64,000 nt of DNA from Lichenicoccus sp965213775 (GCA_965213775.1 CBDCAC010000001.1:310001-374000), one strand, 5' to 3'; counted from the stretch's first letter, positions 17,070-26,761 are shown. The notes: a model not told the origin generated them from the sequence alone. Program-made: numbers and translations.

Positions 17070-18062
17070 CTATTGTGCGTGCGATGGTTCTCGGTCGCAA
17101 GCGGCGGCCGAGGCGGTGATCCGTGCGGAGGCGGTCGAGCGAACCCGCGCGACCCGTTTGGCGATCGCGGCGCGCCGGGACTGCAGCAGCGTGGCGGCGC
17201 GATGCACCGCCTCCTCCGCAGTGGCCGCGGTCGCGTCGGCGCCGACGAGCCGCACCAGATCGGGCTTGGCCGCGAAGATCGGGCCGCCGACCATGACCAG
17301 GATGTCGGGGTTGTAGGAACTCGCGCGCACGGCGGCGATGCAGGCGGCGAGCGCGCCGAGCTGACGATCGCTGCCGCCGGAGAACCCGACCATGTCGATC
17401 GGCCGCGCCGCGGCGAGGGCCGCGATCTGCGCGATCGTCCGGCCGGTCGGCAGGCTGACCTGCCAGGCATCGTTGCGGAAGAACTCGGCCAGCATCGACA
17501 CGCCGAAGCGATGCTGCTCGCCCGGCGCGGTGACCAGCATCGCGCAGCGCGGCCGCACCCCCTCGACCGCGCTGTAGCAGAAAGCCGGCCGCAGCCCGTT
17601 CATGATGCCGTGCAGCAGCGCGGTGCCGGTGGTGACGTCCACGAACGAGCAGGCATCGTCGTTCCACATCTCGCCGAGCTGCCGCGCCGCGGGCGCCAGC
17701 ACCTGCAGGCAGAGCGACTCCGCGGGCAGGCCGCCTTGGCTCAGCGCCTCGATGCGCGCCCTGATCGAGGCGTGGTCGCCGCGTATCAGTTCGGCGGTGA
17801 ACGCCGCGATGAACGCCGCATCCGGAAACGCTCCATCCGGACGCGACGGCGCGTCGGGCGGCGGGTGGGGCAGTGCGTCGCCCGCCAACGAAGCGGCCCG
17901 GGTCCGCGCCTGATGGGCGGCGAGCAGCCTGGGCACGATCTGCGCCTCGACGACGCCGGCGATGGCGTCCAGGGTCCTGGTATGGTCGAGATCGGACGCG
18001 GCGGCCGTGCTCGCAGAAGCCTCGATCCTGGAACTTCCGCGCCTGCGCCTCGCGACCGCCAT
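17070..18062 (-). CDS. ppaA: B12-binding antirepressor PpaA/AerR
   Basis: PpaA/AerR proteins bind cobalamin and counteract PpsR in a light-dependent way. From the chosen ATG at 18062 (MAVARRRRG) the product has 330 residues; an earlier start at 18122 is possible. The C-terminal half is a B12-binding Rossmann domain with the SCHIC-type pattern (GEQHRFGVSMLAEFF, VGFSGGSDRQ, LVMVGGPIF). His in QHRFG is the candidate lower cobalt ligand. The N-terminal part is helical. It is transcribed divergently from bchF and directly precedes ppsR, the standard arrangement for this regulator pair. Confidence 0.93.
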   Translation of the reverse strand: MAVARRRRGSSRIEASASTAAASDLDHTRTLDAIAGVVEAQIVPRLLAAHQARTRAASLAGDALPHPPPDAPSRPDGAFPDAAFIAAFTAELIRGDHASIRARIEALSQGGLPAESLCLQVLAPAARQLGEMWNDDACSFVDVTTGTALLHGIMNGLRPAFCYSAVEGVRPRCAMLVTAPGEQHRFGVSMLAEFFRNDAWQVSLPTGRTIAQIAALAAARPIDMVGFSGGSDRQLGALAACIAAVRASSYNPDILVMVGGPIFAAKPDLVRLVGADATAATAEEAVHRAATLLQSRRAAIAKRVARVRSTASARITASAAACDREPSHAQ

Positions 18063-18110
18063 CGGCCCTGCTCCGTGTCCCGCATTATTGAAAGCGTTTC
18101 CCGGATTAGC

Positions 18111-18144
18111 TGTCAATCGCACGTTACGTCAATCTGGCTTGACA
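18111..18144. promoter_or_regulatory. Two overlapping PpsR-type operator sites
   Basis: Site 1 (18111-18128) is TGTCAATCGCACGTTACG, TGT-N12-ACG. Site 2 (18127-18144) is CGTCAATCTGGCTTGACA, CGTC-N10-GACA, one base off the consensus TGTC-N10-GACA. Both start with GTCAAT and are in the ppaA/bchF divergent region, the usual location for PpsR control. No experiment supports this; it is motif reading. Confidence 0.6.
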
Positions 18145-18168
18145 CTTTAACCGACCGGGTCCTAGCGT
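18139..18168 (+). promoter_or_regulatory. Putative sigma-70 promoter of the bchF series
   Basis: A perfect -35 (TTGACA, 18139-18144) and a weak -10 (TAGCGT, 18163-18168) are separated by 18 bp, 27 bp before the bchF start. The -35 is inside PpsR site 2, so repressor binding would occlude it. Confidence 0.5.
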
Positions 18169-18195
18169 CGCTTCACTAGCCGGAAGCGGCCGGCG

Positions 18196-18723
18196 ATGGA
18201 GCCCTTCATGATCTCGATCTCGCGAACCGGGACCGGACCGCGGCAGGCGAAGCCACTCTACACCGCCGAGCAGCGTCGTCGCCGCGATGCGTCCCGCTGG
18301 ACCCTGGTGCAGGGTGTCCTGGCACCGGTCCAGTTCGCCGTGTTCCTGATCAGCCTGTGCCTGGTGCTGCGCGCCCTGCTCACCGGTCACGGCGTCGGCC
18401 TCGCCTCCGGCTCGGTGGTGATCAAGACCCTCGTGCTCTACACGATCATGGTCACCGGCGCGCTGTGGGAGCACGACATCTACGGCCGCTACCTGTTCGC
18501 GCCCGCCTTCTTCCGGGAGGACGCGGTCAGCATGGTGGTGATCGCGCTGCACACCGCCTACGTCGTGGCCCTTCTGAGCGGCGCGCTGGGTGCCACCCGG
18601 ATGCTGATCCTGGCACTGGTCGCCTACGCCAGCTACCTGATCAACGCCGCCCAGTTCGTCGTCAAGCTGCGCGCCGCCCGTCGCTGCAGGGCGCCCCAGC
18701 TGGTCTGGAGCCGAGCGGCGTGA
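18196..18723 (+). CDS. bchF: 3-vinyl (bacterio)chlorophyllide hydratase
   Basis: BchF hydrates the C3 vinyl group to 3-hydroxyethyl on the way to bacteriochlorophyllide a. This 175-aa protein has the family pattern: YTAEQRRRRDASRWTLVQG at the N-terminus and a run of four membrane helices, with LWEHDIYGRYLFAPAFFREDA after the second. It is the first gene of the long plus-strand series and overlaps bchN by four bases (GTGA). Its promoter region carries the PpsR-type sites. Confidence 0.96.
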   Translation: MEPFMISISRTGTGPRQAKPLYTAEQRRRRDASRWTLVQGVLAPVQFAVFLISLCLVLRALLTGHGVGLASGSVVIKTLVLYTIMVTGALWEHDIYGRYLFAPAFFREDAVSMVVIALHTAYVVALLSGALGATRMLILALVAYASYLINAAQFVVKLRAARRCRAPQLVWSRAA

Positions 18724-20003
18724 GCGGCTGCGGCGCGATCGGCGACCTCGGCGGTATCGCCGCCGATATCGGCCCGGTGCTGCGCGAGCGCGGCCAGCGC
18801 GAGGTGTTCTGCGGGCTGACCGGGATCGTCTGGCTGCACCGCCGGATCCAGGACGCGTTCTTCCTCGTCGTGGGATCGCGCACCTGCGCCCACCTGCTGC
18901 AATCCGCAGCCGGGGTCATGATCTTCGCCGAGCCGCGCTTCGCCACCGCGATCATCGAGGAGCGCGACCTCGCCGGACGCGCCGACGCCGACGAGGAGCT
19001 GAACCGGGTCGTGACCCGGCTGCTGCAGCGCCGCCCGGAGATCCGCCTGCTGTTCCTGGTCGGCTCCTGCCCGTCCGAGGTGATCAAGCTCGATCTCGGG
19101 CGCGCCGCACAGCGGCTGTCGCGCACGTTCGCGCCCTCGGTGCGCGTGCTCGCCTATTCCGGCAGCGGCATCGAGACCACCTTCACCCAGGGCGAGGATG
19201 CGTGCCTCGCCTCGATGGTGCCGGACATGCCCGACGGCGGGACGCAGCCGGCACTGCTGGTCGCCGGCACCATGCCCGACATCGTCGAGGCGCAGATGGC
19301 CGACCTGTTCGCGCGCATCGGCCTCGACCGCACAGGCTTCCTGCCGCCGCGCCGCGCCGCCGAGCTGCCCGCGGTGGGCGAGGGCACCCGGGTGCTGCTG
19401 GCGCAGCCGTTCCTCGCCGACACCGCGCGCGCGCTCGAAGCGCGCGGCGCGCGCTGCATCGCCGCCCCCTTCCCGCTCGGCGCCGAGGGCACCCTGCTGT
19501 GGCTGCAGGCCGCCTGCGACGCGATGGGCGGCGATCTGGCCCGGCTGCGGGCGCAGACCGCGACCGCGCTCGTCCGTGCCCAGGCGGCCACGGCGCGGCT
19601 GCGCGAGCAGCTCGCCGGCCGCAGCGTGTTCCTGTTTCCCGACAGCCAGCTGGAGATCCCGCTGGCGCGCTTCCTGTCGCGCGAGATGGGCATGCGGCTG
19701 ATCGAGGTCGGCACGCCCTATCTGCACCGTGCGCACCTCGCCGAGGAGCTCGCCCTGCTGCCGCCGGGAACGCGGATCAGCGAGGGCCAGGACGTCGAGC
19801 GCCAGCTCGATCGCTGCCGCGCGGCGCGCCCCGACCTCGTGGTGTGCGGGCTCGGGCTCGCCAATCCGCTGGAGGCGGAGGGGCTCACCACCAAATGGTC
19901 GATCGAGCTGATGTTCAGCCCGATCCAGGGCTTCGAGCAGGCCGGCGACCTCGCCACGCTGTTCGCCCGGCCGCTGGCGCGACGCGCGCTGCTGCGACTC
20001 TGA
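18720..20003 (+). CDS. bchN: Light-independent protochlorophyllide reductase subunit N
   Basis: BchN and BchB form the catalytic component of the dark-operative protochlorophyllide reductase (DPOR), related to nitrogenase NifDK. The 427-aa product shows the three cysteines that with a BchB Asp hold the [4Fe-4S] NB-cluster: EVFCGLTG, SRTCAHLL and GSCPSEV. The start is a GTG that overlaps the bchF stop, supported by continuity of the conserved N-terminus. bchB follows after 15 bp. Confidence 0.96.
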   Translation: MSGCGAIGDLGGIAADIGPVLRERGQREVFCGLTGIVWLHRRIQDAFFLVVGSRTCAHLLQSAAGVMIFAEPRFATAIIEERDLAGRADADEELNRVVTRLLQRRPEIRLLFLVGSCPSEVIKLDLGRAAQRLSRTFAPSVRVLAYSGSGIETTFTQGEDACLASMVPDMPDGGTQPALLVAGTMPDIVEAQMADLFARIGLDRTGFLPPRRAAELPAVGEGTRVLLAQPFLADTARALEARGARCIAAPFPLGAEGTLLWLQAACDAMGGDLARLRAQTATALVRAQAATARLREQLAGRSVFLFPDSQLEIPLARFLSREMGMRLIEVGTPYLHRAHLAEELALLPPGTRISEGQDVERQLDRCRAARPDLVVCGLGLANPLEAEGLTTKWSIELMFSPIQGFEQAGDLATLFARPLARRALLRL

Positions 20004-20018
20004 GATGGAGGCCGCGAC

Positions 20019-21542
20019 GTGCAGCTGACGCTCTGGACCTACGAGGGCCCGCCGCACGTGGGGGCGATGCGGGTGGCGACCGCGATGCGCGGCGTGCACT
20101 ACGTGCTGCACGCGCCGCAGGGCGACACCTACGCCGACCTGCTGTTCACCATGATCGAGCGCCGCGACCGCCGGCCGCCGGTCACCTACACCACCTTCCA
20201 GGCGCGCGACCTCGGCGGCGACACGGCGGGGCTGTTCAAGAACGCGGTGCGCGAGGCCTACGAGCGTTTCCGCCCCGAGGCGATGCTGGTCGGCGCGTCC
20301 TGCACCGCCGAGCTGATCCAGGACGATCCGGGCGGCCTCGCCCGCGCGCTCGACCTGCCGGTGCCGGTGGTGGCGCTGGAGCTGCCGGCCTACCAGCGCA
20401 AGGAGAACTGGGGGGCGGCGGAGACCTTCTACCAGCTGGTGCGCACGTTCGCAGGCGCCGCTCGCCCGGAGGCAGCCGACCGCGTGCCCGGCGCGCGTCC
20501 CCGCTGCAACCTGCTCGGTCCGACGGCACTCGGCTTCCGCCACCGCGACGACCTGCGCGAGATCGGCTCCCTGCTCGACCGGCTCGGCGTCGATGTAAGC
20601 GTGGTGGCGCCGCTGCAGGCGAGCCCCGCCGACCTGGCGCGGCTGGGGGAGGCGGATTTCAACGTCGTGCTGTACCCGGAGGTCGCCGACCTCGCGGCGC
20701 GCTGGCTGGAGAAGCGGTTCGGCCAGCCGACCGTGCGCACGGTGCCGATCGGCGTCGGCGCCACGCGGGAGTTCATCGCCGAGGTGGCGCGCGTGGCCGG
20801 GCTCGACGCGGCGTCGGTCGAGGAGGACTCGCGCCTGCCCTGGTACTCGCGCTCGGTCGATTCCACCTACCTCACCGGCAAGCGCGTGTTCATCTTCGGC
20901 GACGCGACGCACGCGATCGCCGCCGCACGGGTCGCGTCCGACGAGCTCGGCTTCAAGGTGGTGGGCCTGGGCTGCTACAGCCGCGAGTTCGCCCGCGAGA
21001 TGCGCGCCGCCGCCTCGCAGTACGGCATCGAGGCGCTGATCACCGACGACTATCTCGAGGTCGAGGCGCAGATCGCCGCACTGCAGCCGGAGCTGGTGCT
21101 GGGCACGCAGATGGAGCGCCACATCGCCAAGCGCCTCGGCATGCCGTGCGCGGTGATCTCGGCACCCGTGCACGTGCAGGATTTCCCCGCCCGCTTCTCG
21201 CCGCAGATGGGCTTCGAGGGTGCCAACGTGCTGTTCGACAGCTGGGTGCATCCGCTGATGATGGGCCTGGAAGAGCACCTGCTCGGCATGTTCCGCGACG
21301 ATTTCGAGTTCACCCCGGACGCAGCACCGTCGCATCTGGCCGCCCACGCGCCGCAGCCGGTGCAGGCGGCGGGCGACGCGACGGCGGCCTGGGCGCCGGA
21401 CGCGGAGCGCGAGCTCGGACGCATCCCGTTCTTCGTGCGCGGCAAGGCGCGCCGCAACACCGAGCAGTTCGCCCGCGAGCAGGGGCTCGCCACGATCACC
21501 GTCGAGGCATTGTACGATGCAAAAGCGCACTTCGCCCGCTGA
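20019..21542 (+). CDS. bchB: Light-independent protochlorophyllide reductase subunit B
   Basis: Second subunit of the DPOR catalytic component, 507 aa, beginning at a GTG with LTLWTYEGPPHVGAMRVA. The Asp in GDTYADLLF near residue 36 is the unusual oxygen ligand of the shared iron-sulphur cluster. GASCTAELIQDDPGG and the C-terminal FFVRGKARRNTEQFA segment are typical of BchB. The stop is one base from the likely bchH ATG. Confidence 0.96.
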   Translation: MQLTLWTYEGPPHVGAMRVATAMRGVHYVLHAPQGDTYADLLFTMIERRDRRPPVTYTTFQARDLGGDTAGLFKNAVREAYERFRPEAMLVGASCTAELIQDDPGGLARALDLPVPVVALELPAYQRKENWGAAETFYQLVRTFAGAARPEAADRVPGARPRCNLLGPTALGFRHRDDLREIGSLLDRLGVDVSVVAPLQASPADLARLGEADFNVVLYPEVADLAARWLEKRFGQPTVRTVPIGVGATREFIAEVARVAGLDAASVEEDSRLPWYSRSVDSTYLTGKRVFIFGDATHAIAAARVASDELGFKVVGLGCYSREFAREMRAAASQYGIEALITDDYLEVEAQIAALQPELVLGTQMERHIAKRLGMPCAVISAPVHVQDFPARFSPQMGFEGANVLFDSWVHPLMMGLEEHLLGMFRDDFEFTPDAAPSHLAAHAPQPVQAAGDATAAWAPDAERELGRIPFFVRGKARRNTEQFAREQGLATITVEALYDAKAHFAR

Positions 21543-21543
21543 G

Positions 21544-24500
21544 ATGGTTCCGGTTCGCATCGTCGTCGTGACGATGGATAGTCACCTGAGTCAGGCGGCG
21601 TCGGCCGCGCACGCGACCCTGCGGCGCGAGATGCCGGGGATTGAGCTCGCGGTGCACGCCGCCGACGAGTGGGCGGCCGACGACGCAGCGCTGGAGGCCT
21701 GCCGCCAGGACATCGCCCGAGGCGACATCGTCATCGCGACCATGCTGTTCCTCGAGGATCATATCCGTCCGGTGCTGCCGGCGCTGCAGGCGCGTCGCGA
21801 GAGCTGCGATGCGATGCTCTGCTGCATGTCCGCCGGCGAGGTGGTGAAGCTGACCCGGATGGGCCGGTTCGACATGGGCGCCGAGGCCACCGGCGTGATG
21901 GCGATGCTCAAGCGGCTGCGCGGCGGCGCCCGCGGCAAGCCGGGCGGCTCAGGCGGGCGCAACCAGATGAGCATGCTGCGCCGGCTGCCCAAGCTGCTGC
22001 GCTACATCCCCGGCACCGCGCAGGACATGCGCACCTACTTCCTCGGGCTGCAGTACTGGCTGGCGGGCTCGGAGATCAACCTCGCCAACATGGTGCGCAT
22101 GCTGGTCGACCGCTACGCCAGCGGCGACCGCCAGCCGCTCGCCGGCACGCTGAGCGTGGCGCCGCCGGTGGAGTATCCCGACGTCGGGCTGTATCACCCG
22201 CGCGCCAGGAGCACGATCGCGACCGGCCGGCGCGAGCTTCCCGGCTTCGGCCGCGGCGATACCGGACGCGGCACCGTCGGGCTGCTGCTGCTGCGCTCCT
22301 ACGTGCTGGCCGGCAACGCCGCGCACTATGACGGGGTGATCGAGGCGCTGGAGGCCCGCGGCCTGCGCGTGGTGCCCGCCTTCGCCTCCGGGCTCGATCA
22401 GCGCCCGGCGATCGAGGCCTACTTCATGCGCGACGGCGTGCCGGACGTGGACGCCGTGGTCTCGCTGACCGGCTTCTCGCTGGTCGGCGGCCCCGCCTAC
22501 AACGACGCCGCGGCGGCGGTGGAGATCCTAGCCCGGCTCGACGTGCCGTACCTCGCCGTGACCCCGGTCGAGTTCCAGACCCTGGAGCAGTGGCAGGCGG
22601 ACGCGCGCGGCCTGCTGCCGGTCGAGGCGGCGATGATGGTGGCGATCCCCGAGCTCGACGGCGCGACCGGCTCGATGGTGTTCGGCGGCCGCTCCGAGGC
22701 GTCGCAGGAGGGCCGCCGGCAGATGTCGCCCGATCCCGAGCGCGCCGCGATGCTGGCCGCGCGCGTCGCCAAGCTGGTGTCGCTGCGCCGCTGCGAGCGC
22801 GCGCAGCGGCGGCTCGCGATCGTGCTGTTCAACTTCCCGCCCAACGCCGGCGCCACCGGCACGGCGGCCTACCTGTCGGTGTTCGAGTCGCTGCACCGCA
22901 CCCTGCTCGGGCTCGCGGCCGGCGGCTACACGGTCGAGGTGCCCGACAGCGTGGCGGCACTGCGCGCCCGCGTGCTGGAGGGCAACGCCGAGCGCTACGG
23001 CACGCCGGCCAACGTCGCGGTCCGCGTCACCGCCTCCGACCATGTGCGTCGCGAGACCTGGCTGCCCGACATCGAGCGTCACTGGGGCGCCGCACCGGGG
23101 CGCGCCGACAGCGACGGCACCAACATCCTGATCCTGGGCGCGCAGCTCGGGCATGTGTTCGTCGGCATCCAGCCCGGCTTCGGCTACGAGGGCGATCCGA
23201 TGCGCATGCTGTTCGAGCACGGCTTCGCGCCGACGCACGCCTTCGCCGCCTTCTACCGCTGGATACGCGAGGATTTCGCCGCCCACGCGGTGCTGCATTT
23301 CGGCACCCACGGCGCACTCGAGTTCATGCCCGGCAAGCATGCCGGCCTGTCCGGCGCATGCTGGCCCGACCGGCTGATCGGCGACCTGCCGAACTTCAAC
23401 CTGTACGCCTCGAACAATCCCTCCGAGGGCGCGCTGGCCAAGCGTCGCGCCAGCGCCACGCTGATCTCCTACATGACGCCGCCGGTCGCCAGTGCGGGGC
23501 TGTATCGCGGCCTGCTCGACCTGAAATCCTCGATCGACCGCTGGCGCCAGCTGGAGCCCGAGACCGAGGCCGAGCCGCGCGCCGCGCTCTCGGCGCTGAT
23601 CCAGGCACAGGCGAGCGCGATCGACCTCGCCGACGCACAGCCCGAATGGGCGGAGCAAGCCCAGGGGCGGATCGACCGGCTGCGCGAGGCGCTGGTCGAG
23701 TTCGAGCAGACGCTGATCCCGAGCGGCATGCACGTGATCGGCGCGCCGCCCGACGCCGCGGCGCGCGCGGGCATGCTGGACGCCGCCGGCGTCACCGATC
23801 CCGCGCGACGCGCGGAGCTCGACCTGCTGCTCGCCACCGACCACGAGATCCCGGCGGTGCTGCACGCGCTCGACGGCGGCTACCTGCGCCCGGCCACCGG
23901 CGGCGACTTCCTGCGCACGCCCGAGGTGCTGCCCACCGGGCGCAACCTGCACGGGCTCGATCCGTTCCGCATCCCCAGCGCGTTCGCGGTGCGCGACGGC
24001 GCGCTGCAGGCGGACCGGCTGCTCGCCTGCCACGCCGCCTCCGGCCACGGCCTGCCCGAGACCGTCGCGATGGTGCTGTGGGGCACCGACAACCTCAAGA
24101 CCGAGGGCGGCCCGCTGTCGCAGGTGCTGTGGCTGCTGGGGGCCGAGCCGCGCCACGACAGCTACGGCCGGCTGTGCGGCGCGCAGCTGGTGCCGCTGGA
24201 GCGTCTCGGCCGGCCGCGTATCGACGTCGTGGTGACGCTGTCGGGGATCTTCCGCGACCTGCTGCCGATGCAGACCCGGATGATCGCCGAGGCCGCCCTG
24301 CTGGCGGCCGAGGCCGACGAGCCGGCCGAGCGGAACTTCGTCCGCAAGCACGCGCTGGCCTTCCTCGCCAGCCACGGCGGCGACATGGCCGCCGCCGCCC
24401 TGCGCGTGTTCGGCAACTCCGACGACGCCTACGGCGCCAACGTCAACCTGCTGATCGACAACGGTGGCTGGACCGACGAGAACGAGCTCGCCGAGGTATT

Positions 24501-25131
24501 CGTCAAGCGCAAGGGCTACGCCTACGGCGTCGGCGGCAAGCCGCAGCGGCAGGACGCACTGCTCGGCGAGATGCTCAAGACCGTCGACGTCGCCTACCAG
24601 AACCTGGATTCTGTCGAGCTCGGCGTCACCACCATCGACCACTACTTCGACGCCCTCGGCGGCATGGGCCGTGCGGTGCAGCGCGCCCGCGGCGCACGCG
24701 CCGAGATCTATATCGGCGACCAGACACGCGGCGCCGGCACGGTGCGAACACTCTCGCAGCAGGTCAGCCTGGAGACCCGGACCCGGGCGCTGAACCCGAA
24801 ATGGTACGAGCCGCTGCTGCAGCACGGCCACGAGGGCGTGCGACAGATCGAGGCCTGCGTCACCAACACGCTGGGCTGGTCGGCCACCACCGGGGAGGTG
24901 GAGCCCTGGGTCTACAGGCAGCTCACCGAGACCTTCGTGCGCGAGCCCGCGATGCGCGAGCGTCTGTGCAGCCTGAACCCGGTCGCCTCGGCGCGCATCG
25001 TCAACCGGCTGATCGAGGCCAGCGAGCGCGACTACTGGAAGCCCGACGCGGCGATGCGCGACGAGCTGGAGCGCGCCCGCGAGGAGCTCGAGGATCGTCT
25101 CGAAGGCATCACCATGGAGGTAGCGGCATGA
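21544..25131 (+). CDS. bchH: Magnesium chelatase subunit H
   Basis: BchH is the large porphyrin-binding subunit that, with BchI and BchD, inserts Mg2+ into protoporphyrin IX; it is homologous to CobN of cobaltochelatase. From the ATG at 21544 the product is 1195 aa, normal for the family; an in-frame ATG at 21517 would overlap bchB and add nine residues. Recognisable conserved segments include MLFEHGFAPTHAFAAFYRW, HFGTHGALEFMPGKHAG, and YDNGGWTDENELAEVF-like sequence near the C-terminus. The stop overlaps the bchL start. Confidence 0.96.
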   Translation: MVPVRIVVVTMDSHLSQAASAAHATLRREMPGIELAVHAADEWAADDAALEACRQDIARGDIVIATMLFLEDHIRPVLPALQARRESCDAMLCCMSAGEVVKLTRMGRFDMGAEATGVMAMLKRLRGGARGKPGGSGGRNQMSMLRRLPKLLRYIPGTAQDMRTYFLGLQYWLAGSEINLANMVRMLVDRYASGDRQPLAGTLSVAPPVEYPDVGLYHPRARSTIATGRRELPGFGRGDTGRGTVGLLLLRSYVLAGNAAHYDGVIEALEARGLRVVPAFASGLDQRPAIEAYFMRDGVPDVDAVVSLTGFSLVGGPAYNDAAAAVEILARLDVPYLAVTPVEFQTLEQWQADARGLLPVEAAMMVAIPELDGATGSMVFGGRSEASQEGRRQMSPDPERAAMLAARVAKLVSLRRCERAQRRLAIVLFNFPPNAGATGTAAYLSVFESLHRTLLGLAAGGYTVEVPDSVAALRARVLEGNAERYGTPANVAVRVTASDHVRRETWLPDIERHWGAAPGRADSDGTNILILGAQLGHVFVGIQPGFGYEGDPMRMLFEHGFAPTHAFAAFYRWIREDFAAHAVLHFGTHGALEFMPGKHAGLSGACWPDRLIGDLPNFNLYASNNPSEGALAKRRASATLISYMTPPVASAGLYRGLLDLKSSIDRWRQLEPETEAEPRAALSALIQAQASAIDLADAQPEWAEQAQGRIDRLREALVEFEQTLIPSGMHVIGAPPDAAARAGMLDAAGVTDPARRAELDLLLATDHEIPAVLHALDGGYLRPATGGDFLRTPEVLPTGRNLHGLDPFRIPSAFAVRDGALQADRLLACHAASGHGLPETVAMVLWGTDNLKTEGGPLSQVLWLLGAEPRHDSYGRLCGAQLVPLERLGRPRIDVVVTLSGIFRDLLPMQTRMIAEAALLAAEADEPAERNFVRKHALAFLASHGGDMAAAALRVFGNSDDAYGANVNLLIDNGGWTDENELAEVFVKRKGYAYGVGGKPQRQDALLGEMLKTVDVAYQNLDSVELGVTTIDHYFDALGGMGRAVQRARGARAEIYIGDQTRGAGTVRTLSQQVSLETRTRALNPKWYEPLLQHGHEGVRQIEACVTNTLGWSATTGEVEPWVYRQLTETFVREPAMRERLCSLNPVASARIVNRLIEASERDYWKPDAAMRDELERAREELEDRLEGITMEVAA

Positions 25132-26048
25132 CCATCCTCGCCAAGCCGGATCTGCGGCAGCTGGCGGCCGGCGGATGCACCAGCTGCGCCGACGGCGAAG
25201 GCAGCGTGCAGGTGCGCATGGAGGCCACGCCGCGCATCGGCACCGCCAAGGTGTTCGCGGTCTACGGCAAGGGCGGCATCGGCAAGAGCACGACCTCGTC
25301 GAACCTGTCGCTGGCGTTCTCGCGGCTCGGCCGCCGGGTGCTGCAGATCGGCTGCGATCCCAAGCACGACTCCACCTTCACCCTGACCAAGCGGCTGATC
25401 CCGACGGTGATCGACGTGCTCGAGGAAGTCGATTTCCATCCCGAGGAGCTGCGGCCGGAGGATTTCGTGGTCGAGGGCACCGGCGGGGTGATGTGCGTCG
25501 AGGCCGGCGGGCCGCCCGCCGGCACCGGCTGCGGCGGCTACGTGGTCGGCCAGACGGTGAAGCTGCTCAAGGAGCACCACCTGCTCGAGGACACCGACGT
25601 GGTGATCTTCGACGTGCTCGGCGACGTGGTGTGCGGCGGCTTCGCGGCCCCGCTGCAGCATGCCGACCAGGCGCTGATCGTGGCGGCGAACGATTTCGAC
25701 TCGATCTTCGCGATGAACCGCATCGTGGCCGCGATCGAGGCCAAGTCGCGCAACTACGACGTCCGGCTCGGCGGCGTGATCGTCAACCGCAGCGCCGCCA
25801 CCGACCAGATCGACCGCTACAACGCGGCCACCGGGCTGAGCACGCTGGCGCACTTCCCCGACCTGGACGCGATCCGCCGCTCGCGGCTGAAGAAGGCGAC
25901 GCTGTTCGAGATGGACCCGACGCCCGAGATCGAGGCGGTGCAGGCGGAGTATATGCAGCTCGCGGCGAAGCTGTGGGCCGGCGTCACGCCGCTCGCGGGC
26001 AAGCCGCTGAAGGACCGCGACATCTTCGACCTGCTCGGCTTCGAGTGA
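25128..26048 (+). CDS. bchL: Protochlorophyllide reductase iron-sulphur ATPase (DPOR L protein)
   Basis: BchL is the NifH-like ATP-dependent reductase that passes electrons to BchNB. The 306-aa product has the P-loop VYGKGGIGKSTTSSN, the switch region IGCDPKHDST, and the two cluster cysteines in GTGCGGYVVG and DVVCGGFAAP. Length and order are normal. It overlaps bchH at its start and bchM at its stop (TGATG). Confidence 0.97.
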   Translation: MTILAKPDLRQLAAGGCTSCADGEGSVQVRMEATPRIGTAKVFAVYGKGGIGKSTTSSNLSLAFSRLGRRVLQIGCDPKHDSTFTLTKRLIPTVIDVLEEVDFHPEELRPEDFVVEGTGGVMCVEAGGPPAGTGCGGYVVGQTVKLLKEHHLLEDTDVVIFDVLGDVVCGGFAAPLQHADQALIVAANDFDSIFAMNRIVAAIEAKSRNYDVRLGGVIVNRSAATDQIDRYNAATGLSTLAHFPDLDAIRRSRLKKATLFEMDPTPEIEAVQAEYMQLAAKLWAGVTPLAGKPLKDRDIFDLLGFE

Positions 26049-26761
26049 TGGCGACGCTGCTGTACGAGCGGCGCCGGGCCTCGCTGGAGGCGTATTTCGA
26101 CCGCACCGCGTTCGAGGCGTGGTCGCGGCTGACCTCGGACGCGCCGCTCGGCCGCATACGCGCCACCGTGCGCGCCGGGCGCGAGCGGATGCGCGCGACG
26201 CTGCTCGAGTGGCTGCCGCAGGACCTGCGCGGCCGCCGCCTGCTCGATGCCGGCTGCGGCACCGGCAGCCTGGCGGTGGAGGCGGCGCGGCGCGGCGCGG
26301 AGGTGGTGGCGGTGGATCTCTCGCCGACCCTGCTGGACCTCGCCCGCTCCCGGCTGCCGCCCGGTCTCGCCGGCTCGGTGCGCTTCCACGCCGGCGACAT
26401 GCTGGACGCCGCGTTCGGCCGCTTCGACCACGTGGTGGCGATGGACAGCCTGATCCACTACCCGGCGCGCGAGATGGCCGACGCGGTGGCGGCACTCGCC
26501 GCGCGCGCGTCCGGCTCGCTGCTGTTCACCTTCGCGCCGCGCACGCCGATGCTCTCGGCGATGCACGCGGCCGGCCGGCTGTTCCCGCGCGGCGACCGCG
26601 CGCCGGCGATCGAGCCGATCGCGCAGCGGCGGATCGCGCGGCTGCTGCGCCGCACGCCCTCGATGTCGGACTGGACGCACGGCCGCACGCTGCGGGTGGC
26701 GTCGGGCTTCTACACCTCGCAGGCGCTGGAGCTGGTCCTCGCCGGGCCGGACGCGCCGTGA
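26048..26761 (+). CDS. bchM: Magnesium-protoporphyrin O-methyltransferase
   Basis: BchM methylates the C13 propionate of Mg-protoporphyrin IX using S-adenosylmethionine, preparing the substrate for the AcsF cyclase. This 237-aa protein has the class I SAM motif LLDAGCGTGSLAVEAA, then VVAVDLS, and the family segment DSLIHYPAREM. ATG at 26048 overlaps the bchL stop; the stop overlaps the GTG of lhaA. Confidence 0.96.
   Translation: MATLLYERRRASLEAYFDRTAFEAWSRLTSDAPLGRIRATVRAGRERMRATLLEWLPQDLRGRRLLDAGCGTGSLAVEAARRGAEVVAVDLSPTLLDLARSRLPPGLAGSVRFHAGDMLDAAFGRFDHVVAMDSLIHYPAREMADAVAALAARASGSLLFTFAPRTPMLSAMHAAGRLFPRGDRAPAIEPIAQRRIARLLRRTPSMSDWTHGRTLRVASGFYTSQALELVLAGPDAP

Noticed and set aside
15585..17470. 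Longer ppsR start in the ppaA region
   Set aside because: The frame is open upstream, but that part is a shadow of ppaA. The ATG at 17065 starts the conserved N-terminus.
18633..21560. Minus-strand open frame of 975 codons opposite bchN and bchB
   Set aside because: It mirrors strong, recognisable plus-strand genes; its His/Arg/Gln-rich composition is that of an antisense shadow in very GC-rich DNA.
22528..24831. Minus-strand open frame of 767 codons opposite bchH
   Set aside because: Antisense shadow; no family pattern and fully covered by the conserved BchH protein.
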